Shown here piece after piece: positions 34,705-43,145 of a stretch of DNA of 52,675 nt. The notes under the pieces were generated by a model. That model worked only from the letters and a program-made list of their open reading frames with translations, made no database searches and had not been told where the DNA came from. The stretch is from contig JAJFUI010000049.1 of assembly GCA_021372555.1 (NCBI GenBank), forward strand, positions 1 to 52,675. Direction: 5' to 3'. Made by a program: the position numbers and the translations under genes. The DNA is from Planctomycetaceae bacterium. GTDB taxonomy: Bacteria; Planctomycetota; Planctomycetia; Pirellulales; Thermoguttaceae. Each line of letters begins with the position of its first letter. Positions within the stretch are counted from its first letter, which is position 1.

Positions 34705-36318
34705 ATGGCACGCGGCGAGCGACACCCTCTGATTACGGGGACGGTTGTGACCAGCCTGGGCACTCTGCTGTCCCGCGTCCTGGGAATGCTTCGCGACCGG
34801 GCGACCGCCTCGCTCCTGGGGGCGTCCGGCAGCCCGGTCGCCGATGCCTTCGTCATCGCTTTCCGCATTCCGAATCTCTTCCGTCGATTGTTTGGCGAAG
34901 GCGCCCTGACCGCAAGCTATCTTCCGGTCCTCACCGCCCAGTTGGAAAAGGACCCTCGCGTCGCCCGACAACTGGCCAGCGTCGTCGTCACCTGGCTGAC
35001 AATCGCCCTGGCCGTCTTGGTGGCGGCTGGCGAGCTGTTGTTTTGGTTGGTCGCGTCGGTGTGGGGCAACGTCCCGGGCATGAACATGCTCCTGGGGCTT
35101 TCCGCGGCGATGCTCCCATACTTGCTCCTGATTTGTGTCGCGGCCCAACTGACCACGATGCTCTATGCCGCGCAGCACTTCACCGTGCCCGCCCTCACGC
35201 CGGCGATGCTCAACGTCGTCATGCTCGCGGCCGCCTGGGGCGTTGCGCCGAGGTTCGCGCCGAACGAGGTCGCTCAAGCCTATGTGTTGGCCGCCGGAGT
35301 CGTCGTGGCCGGCGTTTCTCAAATCCTCGTTCAACTCCCCATGCTCCGGCGGCTGGGCTATCGTTTCGACTACAACTGGGCGGCCGCACGCCAAGCAACC
35401 CGGCAGATCGCTCGCAATTTGGCCCCGATGCTCGTCGGTTTGGCGGTGACGCAGATCAACACGTTCAACGACAGTCTTGTCGCCTGGGGGCTGGCGGTAT
35501 CGCCCAGCGGCCCGCAGTCAATCGGCTGGCTCGGCGTTCGCTATCCCATGAAACAAGGCGCGGCCGCAGTGCTCTACTACGGCGAACGATTCTACGAAGT
35601 GCCGGTCGGCATCGTGGGCATGTCGGTCGCCGTGGCCATTTTCCCCTTGCTGGCCCGTCATGCCGCGCGAGGCGATCGCCGCCAACTCGGCGTCGATATG
35701 ACGCTCGGCCTGCGACTGCTGCTGTGCCTGAGCATCCCGGCGGGGCTTGGGCTCATGTTGATGGCCCAGCCAATCGCCCGGCTCATTTTGCAGAGCGGTC
35801 AGTTCGGGCCAGAAGACACCGCGCGAGCCGCGCGGGCGATCGCCTGCTATTCTTCGGCCGTCTGGGCCTACTGTGCTGCGCCGGTGGTTGTACGCGGATT
35901 CTATGCGCTGAACGATTACGGCACGCCCTTGCGCTTGGCCGCTTGGATGGTGGTCCTAAATCTCCTGTTGAACTTCACCCTCATCTGGACGCCAATGGAA
36001 GAAGCCGGCTTGGCCCTTTCCACGGCGATTGCGGCCGCCGTGCAACTGGTCGTGCTGACGGCAATTTTCTCGCGCCGCCGAGCGTCGCTGGGGTGGGGGC
36101 AACTCGCCGCCACGGCGGTTCGCACGCTGTTGGCCTCCGCCGTAATGGCCGCGACCGTCTATTTCACGCTGGAACGGATGCCGGATGGCGACCGGTTGTC
36201 GCACCAAGCCATTCGCGTGTGCGTGCCCATCCTTTGCGGCGCGGCGGTGTATTGTGGGGCCTACCTGTTGCTGGGGGGACGCGAATTGGGTATGCTGCTG
36301 ACTGGGAGAAGTGACTGA
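34705..36318 (+). CDS. murJ: MurJ lipid II flippase
   Basis: A 537-aa polytopic membrane protein of the MVF superfamily. The N-terminal ITGTVVTSLGTLLSRVLGML then RDRATASLLGASGSPVADAF and FRIPNLFRRLFGEGALTASY are the conserved MurJ/MviN blocks, including the basic residues that line the lipid II cavity. About fourteen helices can be traced. It exports lipid II for peptidoglycan synthesis; its presence fits the now accepted view that planctomycetes make peptidoglycan. ATG 34705 was chosen because the upstream 21 codons are not family-like. A second open frame in another phase overlaps almost the whole gene and is a GC-rich shadow. An imperfect palindrome separates it from the P-II gene. Confidence 0.93.
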   Translation: MARGERHPLITGTVVTSLGTLLSRVLGMLRDRATASLLGASGSPVADAFVIAFRIPNLFRRLFGEGALTASYLPVLTAQLEKDPRVARQLASVVVTWLTIALAVLVAAGELLFWLVASVWGNVPGMNMLLGLSAAMLPYLLLICVAAQLTTMLYAAQHFTVPALTPAMLNVVMLAAAWGVAPRFAPNEVAQAYVLAAGVVVAGVSQILVQLPMLRRLGYRFDYNWAAARQATRQIARNLAPMLVGLAVTQINTFNDSLVAWGLAVSPSGPQSIGWLGVRYPMKQGAAAVLYYGERFYEVPVGIVGMSVAVAIFPLLARHAARGDRRQLGVDMTLGLRLLLCLSIPAGLGLMLMAQPIARLILQSGQFGPEDTARAARAIACYSSAVWAYCAAPVVVRGFYALNDYGTPLRLAAWMVVLNLLLNFTLIWTPMEEAGLALSTAIAAAVQLVVLTAIFSRRRASLGWGQLAATAVRTLLASAVMAATVYFTLERMPDGDRLSHQAIRVCVPILCGAAVYCGAYLLLGGRELGMLLTGRSD

Positions 36319-36326
36319 GGATTGAG

Positions 36327-36420
36327 GATTGTTGATGGATGATTGACGATTGAGGCTTCGGTGCCGCCCTCTGCACAGCCGCCTTTCAATCGCCAATCAG
36401 CAATCATCAATCAACAATCG
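36327..36420. repeat. Long imperfect palindrome between murJ and the P-II gene
   Basis: The left arm (36327-36352, starting GATTGTTGATGGATGATTG) pairs with the right arm (36419 back to about 36394) in 23 of 26 positions. Both arms are made of GATTG/GATGATTG units, unlike any neighbouring coding sequence. The loop is about 40 bases and GC-rich. The element fills nearly all of the space between the murJ stop and the P-II start codon. Confidence 0.7.
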
Positions 36421-36421
36421 T

Positions 36422-36730
36422 ATGAAGCAGATCATCGCTGTCGTTAAGCCGTATCTTGTCGAGAAAGTGCTTGAAGTGCTCAGGCCAGCGCCGGTCGAGG
36501 CGTGTGGCGTGTGCGAAGTGAAAGGTTTCGGTCGTCAGAAGAGCTATCTCGACGAGTATCGTGGCAGCGAGTATTCGATGGCTTATCTGCCGAAAGTGGA
36601 AATTACATTGTGGGTCGAAGACGCGCACGTCGACGAAGTGGTGCGGTTGATTGTCGACGTCGCCCGGACGGGCCGGATGGGGGACGGTAAGATTCTCGTG
36701 CTGCCGGTGATCGCCGGAGTCCCGGCATGA
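36422..36730 (+). CDS. P-II family signalling protein (GlnB/GlnK-like), short C-terminus
   Basis: A 102-aa protein of the P-II family, the trimeric sensor of 2-oxoglutarate, ATP and ADP. MKQIIAVVKPYLVEKVLEVL, EVKGFGRQKSYLDEYRGSEY and ARTGRMGDGKILVLPV match the family's B- and T-loop regions; the T-loop keeps the Tyr of GSEY that is uridylylated in proteobacteria. The protein ends IAGVPA soon after the GDGKI block, about ten residues before the usual C-loop with its RIRTGE-like segment. That end may be a natural variant or the result of a frameshift. No amtB or glnA gene is near. The palindrome at 36327-36420 lies just upstream and hides any ribosome-binding site. Confidence 0.87.
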   Translation: MKQIIAVVKPYLVEKVLEVLRPAPVEACGVCEVKGFGRQKSYLDEYRGSEYSMAYLPKVEITLWVEDAHVDEVVRLIVDVARTGRMGDGKILVLPVIAGVPA

Positions 36731-36836
36731 TGCGATCGCCGCTGCGGAGTGCTTGTCGGGCAAGAAACAACATCAGCCCGGGCGCTGGGTTCCGGGCTGG
36801 TGCGAGTTGGCCGGAGATTACCGCCAACGAGTCGGC

Positions 36837-37079
36837 TCACGCCGATGGACGGCGGTAATGTTGGTAAGCTAGGATGACCTCGTAAAGGTCCATCGAAATG
36901 GTAACCTCGTCGTCGGCGAAGTCACGCAGCCACGTCCGTTGCGATTGGACCGCGTCGGCCAATAGAGGCATAATCTCCATCAGGGGAACGGTCACCGTTT
37001 CCCGTTGGGCCTCCATCACACTGACGTTGGCGGAGTCTTCTTGAGGACCGTTGTATACGCGGAGGTAGTTGGCTTTCAC
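36837..37079 (-). CDS. Small conserved-type protein of unknown function
   Basis: An 80-aa protein from a GTG start: MKANYLRVYNGPQEDSANVS, then a segment rich in Val and Glu, and a helical C-terminus (DLYEVILAYQHYRRPSA). No family is recognised. The frame is open up to 37199, but GTG 37079 is preferred because AAGGAAGG lies upstream of it, and because the longer form would begin two bases from the divergent tex start and leave no room for promoters. The call of a real gene rests on the ribosome-binding site and a protein-like composition. Confidence 0.6.
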   Translation of the reverse strand: MKANYLRVYNGPQEDSANVSVMEAQRETVTVPLMEIMPLLADAVQSQRTWLRDFADDEVTISMDLYEVILAYQHYRRPSA

Positions 37080-37201
37080 GGGGGCTGTCCCTTCCTTGAT
37101 ATGCCCACCCTGCCTGTCGCCTGTTGTATCGACCGCAAGTGCCTTGCGGGTTTGATGTTTTTGAAGGAAAATACGGCTTTTCCCGGTAATATGGGTCATC
37201 T

Positions 37202-40200
37202 ATGGCAACTCCACTGATGATTGACCTCCGACAACTCGGCCGCGGACTGGATACCCCCCTGCGGCAAATCCAGGCCACGGTCGAATTGCTCGACGAAGGC
37301 AATACGGTTCCCTTCATCACCCGCTACCGCAAGGATCAGACGGGCGGGTTGGACGAGGAGCAGGTCCGGGAAATCCAGGGCCGCTTGACCAAGGCCCGGC
37401 TCTTGGCCGATCGCAAGCAGACGATCCTCCGCTCGATCGAGTCGCAAGGCAAGCTGACCGACGTGTTGACCGAGCAGATTCTGGCCGCCACCACGACCAA
37501 GCGGCTCGAAGACCTGTATCTGCCGTACCGGCCGAAGAAACTTTCGCTGGCCACGCTGGCCCGTTCTCGCGGTCTGGAAGCGTTGGCTCAAGAGATTCTG
37601 GAGGCGGCCCCAAACTGCAACGATCTCGATGCCCGCGCCGCCGATTTCATCAGCACGGATCGCCAAGTGCCCACGGCCGCCGACGCGCTGCTCGGGGCCG
37701 GCCACATTCTTGCCGAGCAGTTCAGCGAGCACGTCGAACTGCGTGGGCGGCTTCGCGAGTTGCTGCAACGCTCCGGCGCTCTGGTCACCGCACGCCTGCC
37801 CGGCGACGAAAAAACGATAGCCGTATCCGAAAAAACGTCCTCGCCCCAGGCACCGGCCGTCGCCAGGTCATCGCCGGCGGAGATCGTGTCTTCGCAAGCC
37901 ACGGCCACCAGCAGCGATGCCGTCGTGGATGCGGTGGACACACTGAGCATCACCCTTCCGAAAGCCGAGACATCGGCCGCAGGCGGCGATCCGTCCGCGA
38001 CCGATCTGGCCGTGGTGCCCATGACGGATGCGGCATTGCCAGTCGCCAGCGCGGACGCTCCGCATGACGCGTTGGCCATCGACACGCTTAGCATCGCAGT
38101 GTCGCACGGCGCCCACGAAACGTCTGGTGACGGGACGCATGCCACAACGCTCGATCCGCTGCCGCCCACGGCGCCAGCGAAGGACACTGCGGCGGCCGCC
38201 GCTCGACGAAAGCTTGCCCGGCAGCAGGCGAAGGAGGCGGCCAAGAAGAAACGTGATCTCAAAAAGAAGAAGCTGGAAGAGAAGCGGATCAAGGATTTCG
38301 CTGACTATTTCGATTACCGGGAAGAAATCCGCAAGATCCCGCCGCATCGTGTGTTGGCGATCAATCGGGGCGAGCGAGCGAAGGTGCTCCGAGTCCGCGT
38401 CGAATGCGACCTCCAGGCGATGATCAACGTGGTGGACGAGATGCTCGTTCCGCCGGGACATCCTCACGCCGATTATCTGCGCGGTTGCGCCCGTGACGCC
38501 CTAAGTCGCCTGATTCTGCCAAGCCTCGAACGAGAAATCCGTCGCGAGTTGACCGATCGGGCCGAGACCCACGCCGTTAGCGTGTTCGCGAAAAATCTTC
38601 GCAATCTGCTGCTACAGCCGCCGGTCCACAATCACCGGTTGCTGGCCGTCGACCCCGGTTTCCGCAGCGGCTGCAAGCTTGCCGCGTTGGATCAGTTTGG
38701 CAACTTGCTCGGCCAAGACGTGATCTACTTGGTGGGCAAACGCGATCGTCGCGACGAGGCGCGCGAGAAGGTTTTGAAGCTCATCCAGGAGCATCAGCTT
38801 ACCGTCGTGGTGATCGGCAACGGCACGGCCTGCCGACAGACGGAGGACTTCGTTGCGGAACTGATCGAAAAAGATCTGAAGGAGCAAGGCGTCGCCTACG
38901 TAATCGTCAACGAGGCGGGGGCCAGCGTTTACTCGACCAGTCGGCTTGGCCGCGAGGAGTTCCCGCAGTACGACGCCGTGCTGCGCGGTGCCATTTCCAT
39001 TGGCCGCCGATTGCAGGACCCGCTGAGTGAACTGGTGAAGATTGATGCGGCGAGCATCGGCGTTGGTCTTTATCAGCATGACGTGAAGGCGAAGCACCTT
39101 CGCACGTCGCTCGACGAGGTCGTCGAATCGTGCGTAAACTACGTCGGCGTCGATGTGAACACCGCTAGCCCCGCCCTGCTCCGCTACGTTTCCGGGCTGA
39201 ATCAGCTCACCGCGCGGCGTTTGTACGAGTACCGGCAAGAGCACGGTCCCTTCCGCAATCGCGGCCAGCTTCGCGAAGTGCCGGGCGTGGGTGACGCCAC
39301 GTTCGTCCAAGCGGCCGGTTTTCTCAAGATCCTCGACGGCGACAATCCGCTTGATGCCACGTGGATCCACCCCGAAAGCTACGCGGTGGCCAATAAGGCC
39401 CTCGAGCGGCTCAACAACGGCGCCGCCATCGATCTCCGCGACAAAAACGCCGTTGCGGCCCTGGCGGAACCGATTGCCAAGCTCGACTTGGAGACCGCCG
39501 CCAAGGAGTTTGAAGTGGGGCTGCTGACGCTCAAGGATATTGTGTCGCAGTTGACGCGGCCCGGTCGCGATCCCCGTGAAGACCTGCCCGCTCCGGTGTT
39601 TAAACGTGGCGTCATCAACATCGAAGACCTGACGGCAGGCATGGAACTGACCGGGACCGTGTTGAACGTCGTCGATTTCGGCTGCTTTGTGGACATTGGC
39701 ATGCACCAGAGCGGGCTGGTCCACGTCAGCCGGCTGGCCGACAAGTTCGTTCGCGACCCGCACGACGTCGTGGCCGTCGGCGACATCGTCAAGGTCTGGG
39801 TCACCGGAGTCGATAAGGAGCGGCATCGCGTGTCGCTGACGATGATTCGGCCGGGCTCCGAGCAGCCCAAGCCCCCTCGTCGCGGCGCGCGGCCTTCGCA
39901 TGACAAGCCCACCGCTGAGGGCGAGCAAAAAGCCGCGACGGCTAGTCGCCCGCCGCGCCCCGCAGGCCAGCAGCGTCCGCCGCGGCCAGCCGGTCAGCAG
40001 CGTCCGCCGCGCGAGGGTGGCCAACAACGTCCGCCGCGTTCCACCGGCGAGCGTCCGTCCTCCCGACCGCAAGGTCGCGGCCGGCCGCAACACGATCAGC
40101 CCCGGTATCAGCCTCGGCCTCGGCCGAAGCCGGTCGTTCCCATCACCGACGCCATGAAAACCGGCAAGGAGCCGATGCGGACCTTCGGCGATCTGGTGCA

Positions 40201-40411
40201 GTTCTATCAGCAGAAAAGCCCTGCCGCCGAATCACCGACGCCCCTTGCGGAGAAAACGCTCGCAATCACTGAAGAGCCGCAGGCGGTTGCACCTGAATCG
40301 CCGGCAACCGCGACACCAGCGGCGTCAAAGGCCATCGAGCCGGTGGTCGAGCAGGCGTCGCCGGTTGCGGCCGACGAAGCGCGATCGACGCCCGAACAGG
40401 CGGACATGTAA
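37202..40411 (+). CDS. tex: Tex-family RNA-binding protein with a large internal insertion and repeat tail
   Basis: A 1069-aa Tex/YhgF protein; the family is usually 720-780 residues. The N-terminal part (FITRYRKDQTGGLDEEQVRE, near 38-57) is typical. DYFDYREEIRKIPPHRVLAI (368-387), the YqgF-like domain (LLAVDPGFRSGCKLAALD, near 480), the helix-hairpin-helix region (GQLREVPGVGDATFVQAAGF, near 690-715) and an S1 domain (GTVLNVVDFGCFVDIG, about 813-885) follow. Two additions explain the length: residues 201-360, Ala/Ser-rich then Lys-rich, inserted between the second helical part and the core; and a tail after S1 with nine-residue QQRPPRPAG-like repeats. Tex proteins bind nucleic acid and affect transcription. 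ATG 37202 or 37217 could be the start. Confidence 0.93.
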   Translation: MATPLMIDLRQLGRGLDTPLRQIQATVELLDEGNTVPFITRYRKDQTGGLDEEQVREIQGRLTKARLLADRKQTILRSIESQGKLTDVLTEQILAATTTKRLEDLYLPYRPKKLSLATLARSRGLEALAQEILEAAPNCNDLDARAADFISTDRQVPTAADALLGAGHILAEQFSEHVELRGRLRELLQRSGALVTARLPGDEKTIAVSEKTSSPQAPAVARSSPAEIVSSQATATSSDAVVDAVDTLSITLPKAETSAAGGDPSATDLAVVPMTDAALPVASADAPHDALAIDTLSIAVSHGAHETSGDGTHATTLDPLPPTAPAKDTAAAAARRKLARQQAKEAAKKKRDLKKKKLEEKRIKDFADYFDYREEIRKIPPHRVLAINRGERAKVLRVRVECDLQAMINVVDEMLVPPGHPHADYLRGCARDALSRLILPSLEREIRRELTDRAETHAVSVFAKNLRNLLLQPPVHNHRLLAVDPGFRSGCKLAALDQFGNLLGQDVIYLVGKRDRRDEAREKVLKLIQEHQLTVVVIGNGTACRQTEDFVAELIEKDLKEQGVAYVIVNEAGASVYSTSRLGREEFPQYDAVLRGAISIGRRLQDPLSELVKIDAASIGVGLYQHDVKAKHLRTSLDEVVESCVNYVGVDVNTASPALLRYVSGLNQLTARRLYEYRQEHGPFRNRGQLREVPGVGDATFVQAAGFLKILDGDNPLDATWIHPESYAVANKALERLNNGAAIDLRDKNAVAALAEPIAKLDLETAAKEFEVGLLTLKDIVSQLTRPGRDPREDLPAPVFKRGVINIEDLTAGMELTGTVLNVVDFGCFVDIGMHQSGLVHVSRLADKFVRDPHDVVAVGDIVKVWVTGVDKERHRVSLTMIRPGSEQPKPPRRGARPSHDKPTAEGEQKAATASRPPRPAGQQRPPRPAGQQRPPREGGQQRPPRSTGERPSSRPQGRGRPQHDQPRYQPRPRPKPVVPITDAMKTGKEPMRTFGDLVQFYQQKSPAAESPTPLAEKTLAITEEPQAVAPESPATATPAASKAIEPVVEQASPVAADEARSTPEQADM
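39968..40048 (+). repeat. 27-base tandem repeat in the tex tail
   Basis: Three units, each beginning with a CAGCAGCGTCCGCCGCG-like core, start at 39968, 39995 and 40022. They encode the nine-residue units QQRPPRPAG, QQRPPREGG and QQRPPRSTG. The basic, Pro-rich tail resembles RNA-binding tails of other proteins. Confidence 0.85.
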
Positions 40412-40458
40412 CGCCAAGACACCACTTAGCGTAGCCAACCGTCCCGTCCCACATCGCC

Positions 40459-41244
40459 TTATTCCGTCGGCGCGAGCGCCAGTTGGCGGAGCGAATCGAG
40501 GACGGTCAGCAGGTCGTCTCGGGCGATCTCTCGCCAGCCGGAAACCTTGTGGTTCAGAACCGCGAGCTTGAACAGCTCGAAGGCATCGTTAACATCCGCC
40601 GGCAACGGCGGCAGCGCTGCAAACGGGCGCACCGGCGCGGCCGCAGGCGCTTCGGCCGCGCGAGGCATGTCGGACTCAATCGTCTCACGCTCGCGAGGCT
40701 CCGACGCCGTCTCATCGTCGAAGTAGTCGCCCTCGGCGCCATGCACTTCGCCAAAAGACTCCGAAATCGTCGTCGGCAGGCCGCCGATCTCCGCGGGCGA
40801 AAAATCTTCGTCTACCTCCGTGGCCGTGACGTCCATGTCTTGCGGTTCCGCATCGGGTGCGCCGCCGGTCGCCTCGCAACGCTGATTCCTCATCTGTGGT
40901 ACGGACCACGTGTTCTGCACCGCCCCTTCCAGATACATTTCCGCGTCGTCCCAGTCCAGCGCGGCGTGGAAGTGGCTCCAGTAGAGCCCCGAGTATTGCT
41001 CGTGAACGCCACCGAACCGTTCGAATACCCGTCGCAGGCGGCCGACGTGTTGTGGGCTAACGTCTCCCACTTGCCGGCTCCAGGCGTCGTCGGTGAACTC
41101 CGCCGCGGGCGCTCCCGCGTCCTGCATCGCCTGGCGCCAGTCGGAGATGATCCGCCCCTTCTCCCAATTCGTGGTGCTAACCAAGCGGTTCCAACGACCG
41201 ACGTACTGCGTAGATGCCTCGATTGCGACGGTGGCTGCTTCCAT
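40459..41244 (-). CDS. Conserved planctomycete protein of unknown function
   Basis: A 261-aa soluble protein. The N-terminal 130 residues look like a compact, aromatic-rich domain: YVGRWNRLVSTTNWEKGRII, SDWRQAMQDAGAPAAEFTDD, VSPQHVGRLRRVFERFG and GLYWSHFHAALDWDDAEMYL, followed by NTWSVPQMRNQR. I believe this block is strongly conserved in planctomycetes but know no function; the Trp-Ser-Val-x-Gln-Met-Arg helix recalls DNA-binding or ParB-like helices. An acidic Glu/Asp-rich linker separates it from a C-terminal helical part (VNDAFELFKLAVLNHKVSGW). ATG 41244 has AGGA about eleven bases upstream; the longer open frame upstream covers a repeat element and is rejected. Confidence 0.75.
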   Translation of the reverse strand: MEAATVAIEASTQYVGRWNRLVSTTNWEKGRIISDWRQAMQDAGAPAAEFTDDAWSRQVGDVSPQHVGRLRRVFERFGGVHEQYSGLYWSHFHAALDWDDAEMYLEGAVQNTWSVPQMRNQRCEATGGAPDAEPQDMDVTATEVDEDFSPAEIGGLPTTISESFGEVHGAEGDYFDDETASEPRERETIESDMPRAAEAPAAAPVRPFAALPPLPADVNDAFELFKLAVLNHKVSGWREIARDDLLTVLDSLRQLALAPTE

Positions 41245-41637
41245 GAGCGAAAGATTCCTGGTTTCTGAACTTTCAGCCGTTCGTAGTCCCACCTTCAGGC
41301 GGCGCGGCTCGCGGCGGCCATGAACCGCTACAAGCCTGAACCACAAACGCGCTTCCCAAAAACGCCCGTAGGCTGAGCGTCCCGGCTCCTCTCTCGAGGG
41401 AGAGGAATGAGGGACTCGACCCAGCCTACGAACCTCGACGTGGGTGACGCGAGTCATTCTAACACGGCTCGCCGCTGAGCCTCTAGCGATGGCAACTCGC
41501 CGGGCAAGGGAAGCCCGACTATTAGCGCAAAACCGCGGGAAAATGCGAGAGTCTGCTCGTGCGCGGCTGTCGTCGCAAAGACCGCTCGCCGTGGAAAACG
41601 TGTCGACGAACCAAAGCCCGCCGAACGGCCAATTCCC
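41245..41637. other. Intergenic region containing a palindromic element
   Basis: A 393-base gap between the anti-sigma stop and the start of the planctomycete protein gene, both on the minus strand. Apart from the palindrome at 41367-41430 and a weak CGGGC/GCCCG hairpin (41501-41517) I see no gene or clear promoter. Confidence 0.5.
41367..41430. repeat. Nested palindromic intergenic repeat
   Basis: Outer arms CGTAGGCTG (41367-41375) and CAGCCTACG (41422-41430) are perfect. A middle TCCC/GGGA pair (41380-41383 with 41411-41414) and an inner TCCTCTC/GAGAGGA hairpin (41387-41393 with 41400-41406) complete a 64-base structure. The GTAGGCTGGGTCGAG-type wording resembles dispersed repeats seen in many planctomycete genomes. 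Confidence 0.75.
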
Positions 41638-43104
41638 TTATGGCCCCTTCGCCGGCTCCGGCTCCGGCTTCGCCTTGGCGGCGTTGGGCGGCACGGCCAG
41701 CCGCAAGACAAAGAGCACACGCTGCGTGGACGCGGTCTGTTGGAGCTGCTGGCGGTTCACGGGCGCGGTTGCCGGCATCGACTGTTGGTTTCGATTCTCG
41801 TTGACACTGCCGTCAGCCGGTTTGTTGGCCGGCCCGGCAACATTTTGACTGAAATCCTGCGGTGGCCTTGCCGACGGCGCCGCATTTGCCGGCGGTGCGG
41901 TCTGTTTGCTTTGAGACTGCTGCTCACCACCGTTGGTCAGTTGCGACTGCTGCTCGGCGGTGCGACCGTACCGTCGAAGAATCTCCTCGGCCGGACGACC
42001 CTCCACCGGCTCAGTGGAGACGCCGACGAACACCTCCGGTTGCGCGGCCAAGCCGGCCAACACCGCTTGAACCTGCGATGGCGTGGCCTCCGCGTAGACG
42101 GTGTCGGCGCGCCGTGACTTCGACCGTGCCGATGAGGTCTCTTTTCCCTTCGGCGCTCGCCTCAACTCATCTTGTCGAAACGCCGTTACGCCGTTGGCTT
42201 CAAGTAGCTTGTCGAAGGCTTTGCTGCGAAAAGCGGCCGGGGGGACGCTGAGCTGGACGACCAGGACGCTCGGCGCGTTGGCCCGGCCGCCCGCTTTCGC
42301 CTGAGAAGGCAAGCCGCCCTCGGGGGCTTCGCTCGGCATCGCTCTTTCGCCGCTTTTCTTACCGACAAACGTCGGTGTCGCCTGCCGCTCGTTTTTGCCG
42401 TCTTTAGCTTCGGCCTCAAGGGCCTTGCCAACGCGTCCAGGTTGGGCGCTCGCAGCCTTCTCCGGGAGGCCCTTCGCGCCCGACTTGTCGCCACGCCAGG
42501 TTGTTGATGCAGGCGGCACTGTGGCGACCGTTGCTGCAGGTGGCGGTTCGCTCGCCGGCTGCTTCAGAATCCCGCCGGATTTCGCCGCACTGCTGGGCGC
42601 GGCTCGCATGCTTGGCGGCTCGCGAGCTTCGTCGGCCGGCTTTGCGTCGCTGGCCGGCGGGCCGGAGGGCCTGGCGTCGTCGAGTCGTGCGATTTCAGCG
42701 CGGTTGACCGCTGGTCCTTGATTCCGCTGCTGCCAACGCTCGTTGATCGCGATCGCCACGGCAATGACCGCCGTGATGCTCAGCCAAGCCAGCGTGCGAC
42801 GATTGATGAAACGCTGGAACACCGAGCGAATCAGAGGCGTCGGGGCGAACGGCGACGGCTCTGATTCGCCCGGTCCCTCCGTGATCATCCGCCGTTCGGC
42901 CGCCTGCAGCACCCGATGGCTCAAGTCCTCGCCGACCTTCTCCTGCGGCAGCGACTGGAGCGTCGCGCTCAGGGCGCGAAGGTCCTCGAGCAGTTGCCGC
43001 GCTGCTGGGTCCGTGGCCAGCAAGCGCTCAACCTCCTCTTGCTCGGCGGCCGTCAGTTCGCCGTCGAGATAGGCGCTCAGCAGTTCGTTCTGCGACAGGT
43101 CCAT
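41638..43104 (-). CDS. Transmembrane anti-sigma factor with long extracytoplasmic part
   Basis: A 488-aa protein encoded directly after the ECF sigma gene. Residues 1-70 form the anti-sigma domain (LLSAYLDGELTAAEQEEVER then PAARQLLEDLRALSATLQSL). One membrane helix lies near 105-120 (LAWLSITAVIAVAIAI). The extracytoplasmic part is long, disordered and Pro/Ala-rich. It contains two similar short strand blocks, SVLVVQLSVPPAAFRSKAF and, close to the C-terminus, VLFVLRLAVPPNAAKAK. The domain between them (QVQAVLAGLAAQPEVFVGVS) may sense an envelope signal. There are no zinc ligands of the His-x3-Cys-x2-Cys type in the N-terminus. It should hold the sigma factor at the membrane until released. Confidence 0.85.
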   Translation of the reverse strand: MDLSQNELLSAYLDGELTAAEQEEVERLLATDPAARQLLEDLRALSATLQSLPQEKVGEDLSHRVLQAAERRMITEGPGESEPSPFAPTPLIRSVFQRFINRRTLAWLSITAVIAVAIAINERWQQRNQGPAVNRAEIARLDDARPSGPPASDAKPADEAREPPSMRAAPSSAAKSGGILKQPASEPPPAATVATVPPASTTWRGDKSGAKGLPEKAASAQPGRVGKALEAEAKDGKNERQATPTFVGKKSGERAMPSEAPEGGLPSQAKAGGRANAPSVLVVQLSVPPAAFRSKAFDKLLEANGVTAFRQDELRRAPKGKETSSARSKSRRADTVYAEATPSQVQAVLAGLAAQPEVFVGVSTEPVEGRPAEEILRRYGRTAEQQSQLTNGGEQQSQSKQTAPPANAAPSARPPQDFSQNVAGPANKPADGSVNENRNQQSMPATAPVNRQQLQQTASTQRVLFVLRLAVPPNAAKAKPEPEPAKGP

Positions 43105-43145
43105 ACGCACCGGGTAATGGCTAGTGGGTACTCTCTCGACGTCCC

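Noticed and set aside
34593..36314. A 573-codon plus-strand open frame overlapping murJ
   Set aside because: It is a frame-shifted, Arg/Gly/Pro-rich shadow of murJ, caused by high GC. The murJ frame has clear family motifs and helices.
38612..40093. A 493-codon minus-strand open frame inside tex
   Set aside because: It lies antisense to conserved Tex domains, has no recognisable motifs, and no independent ribosome-binding site.
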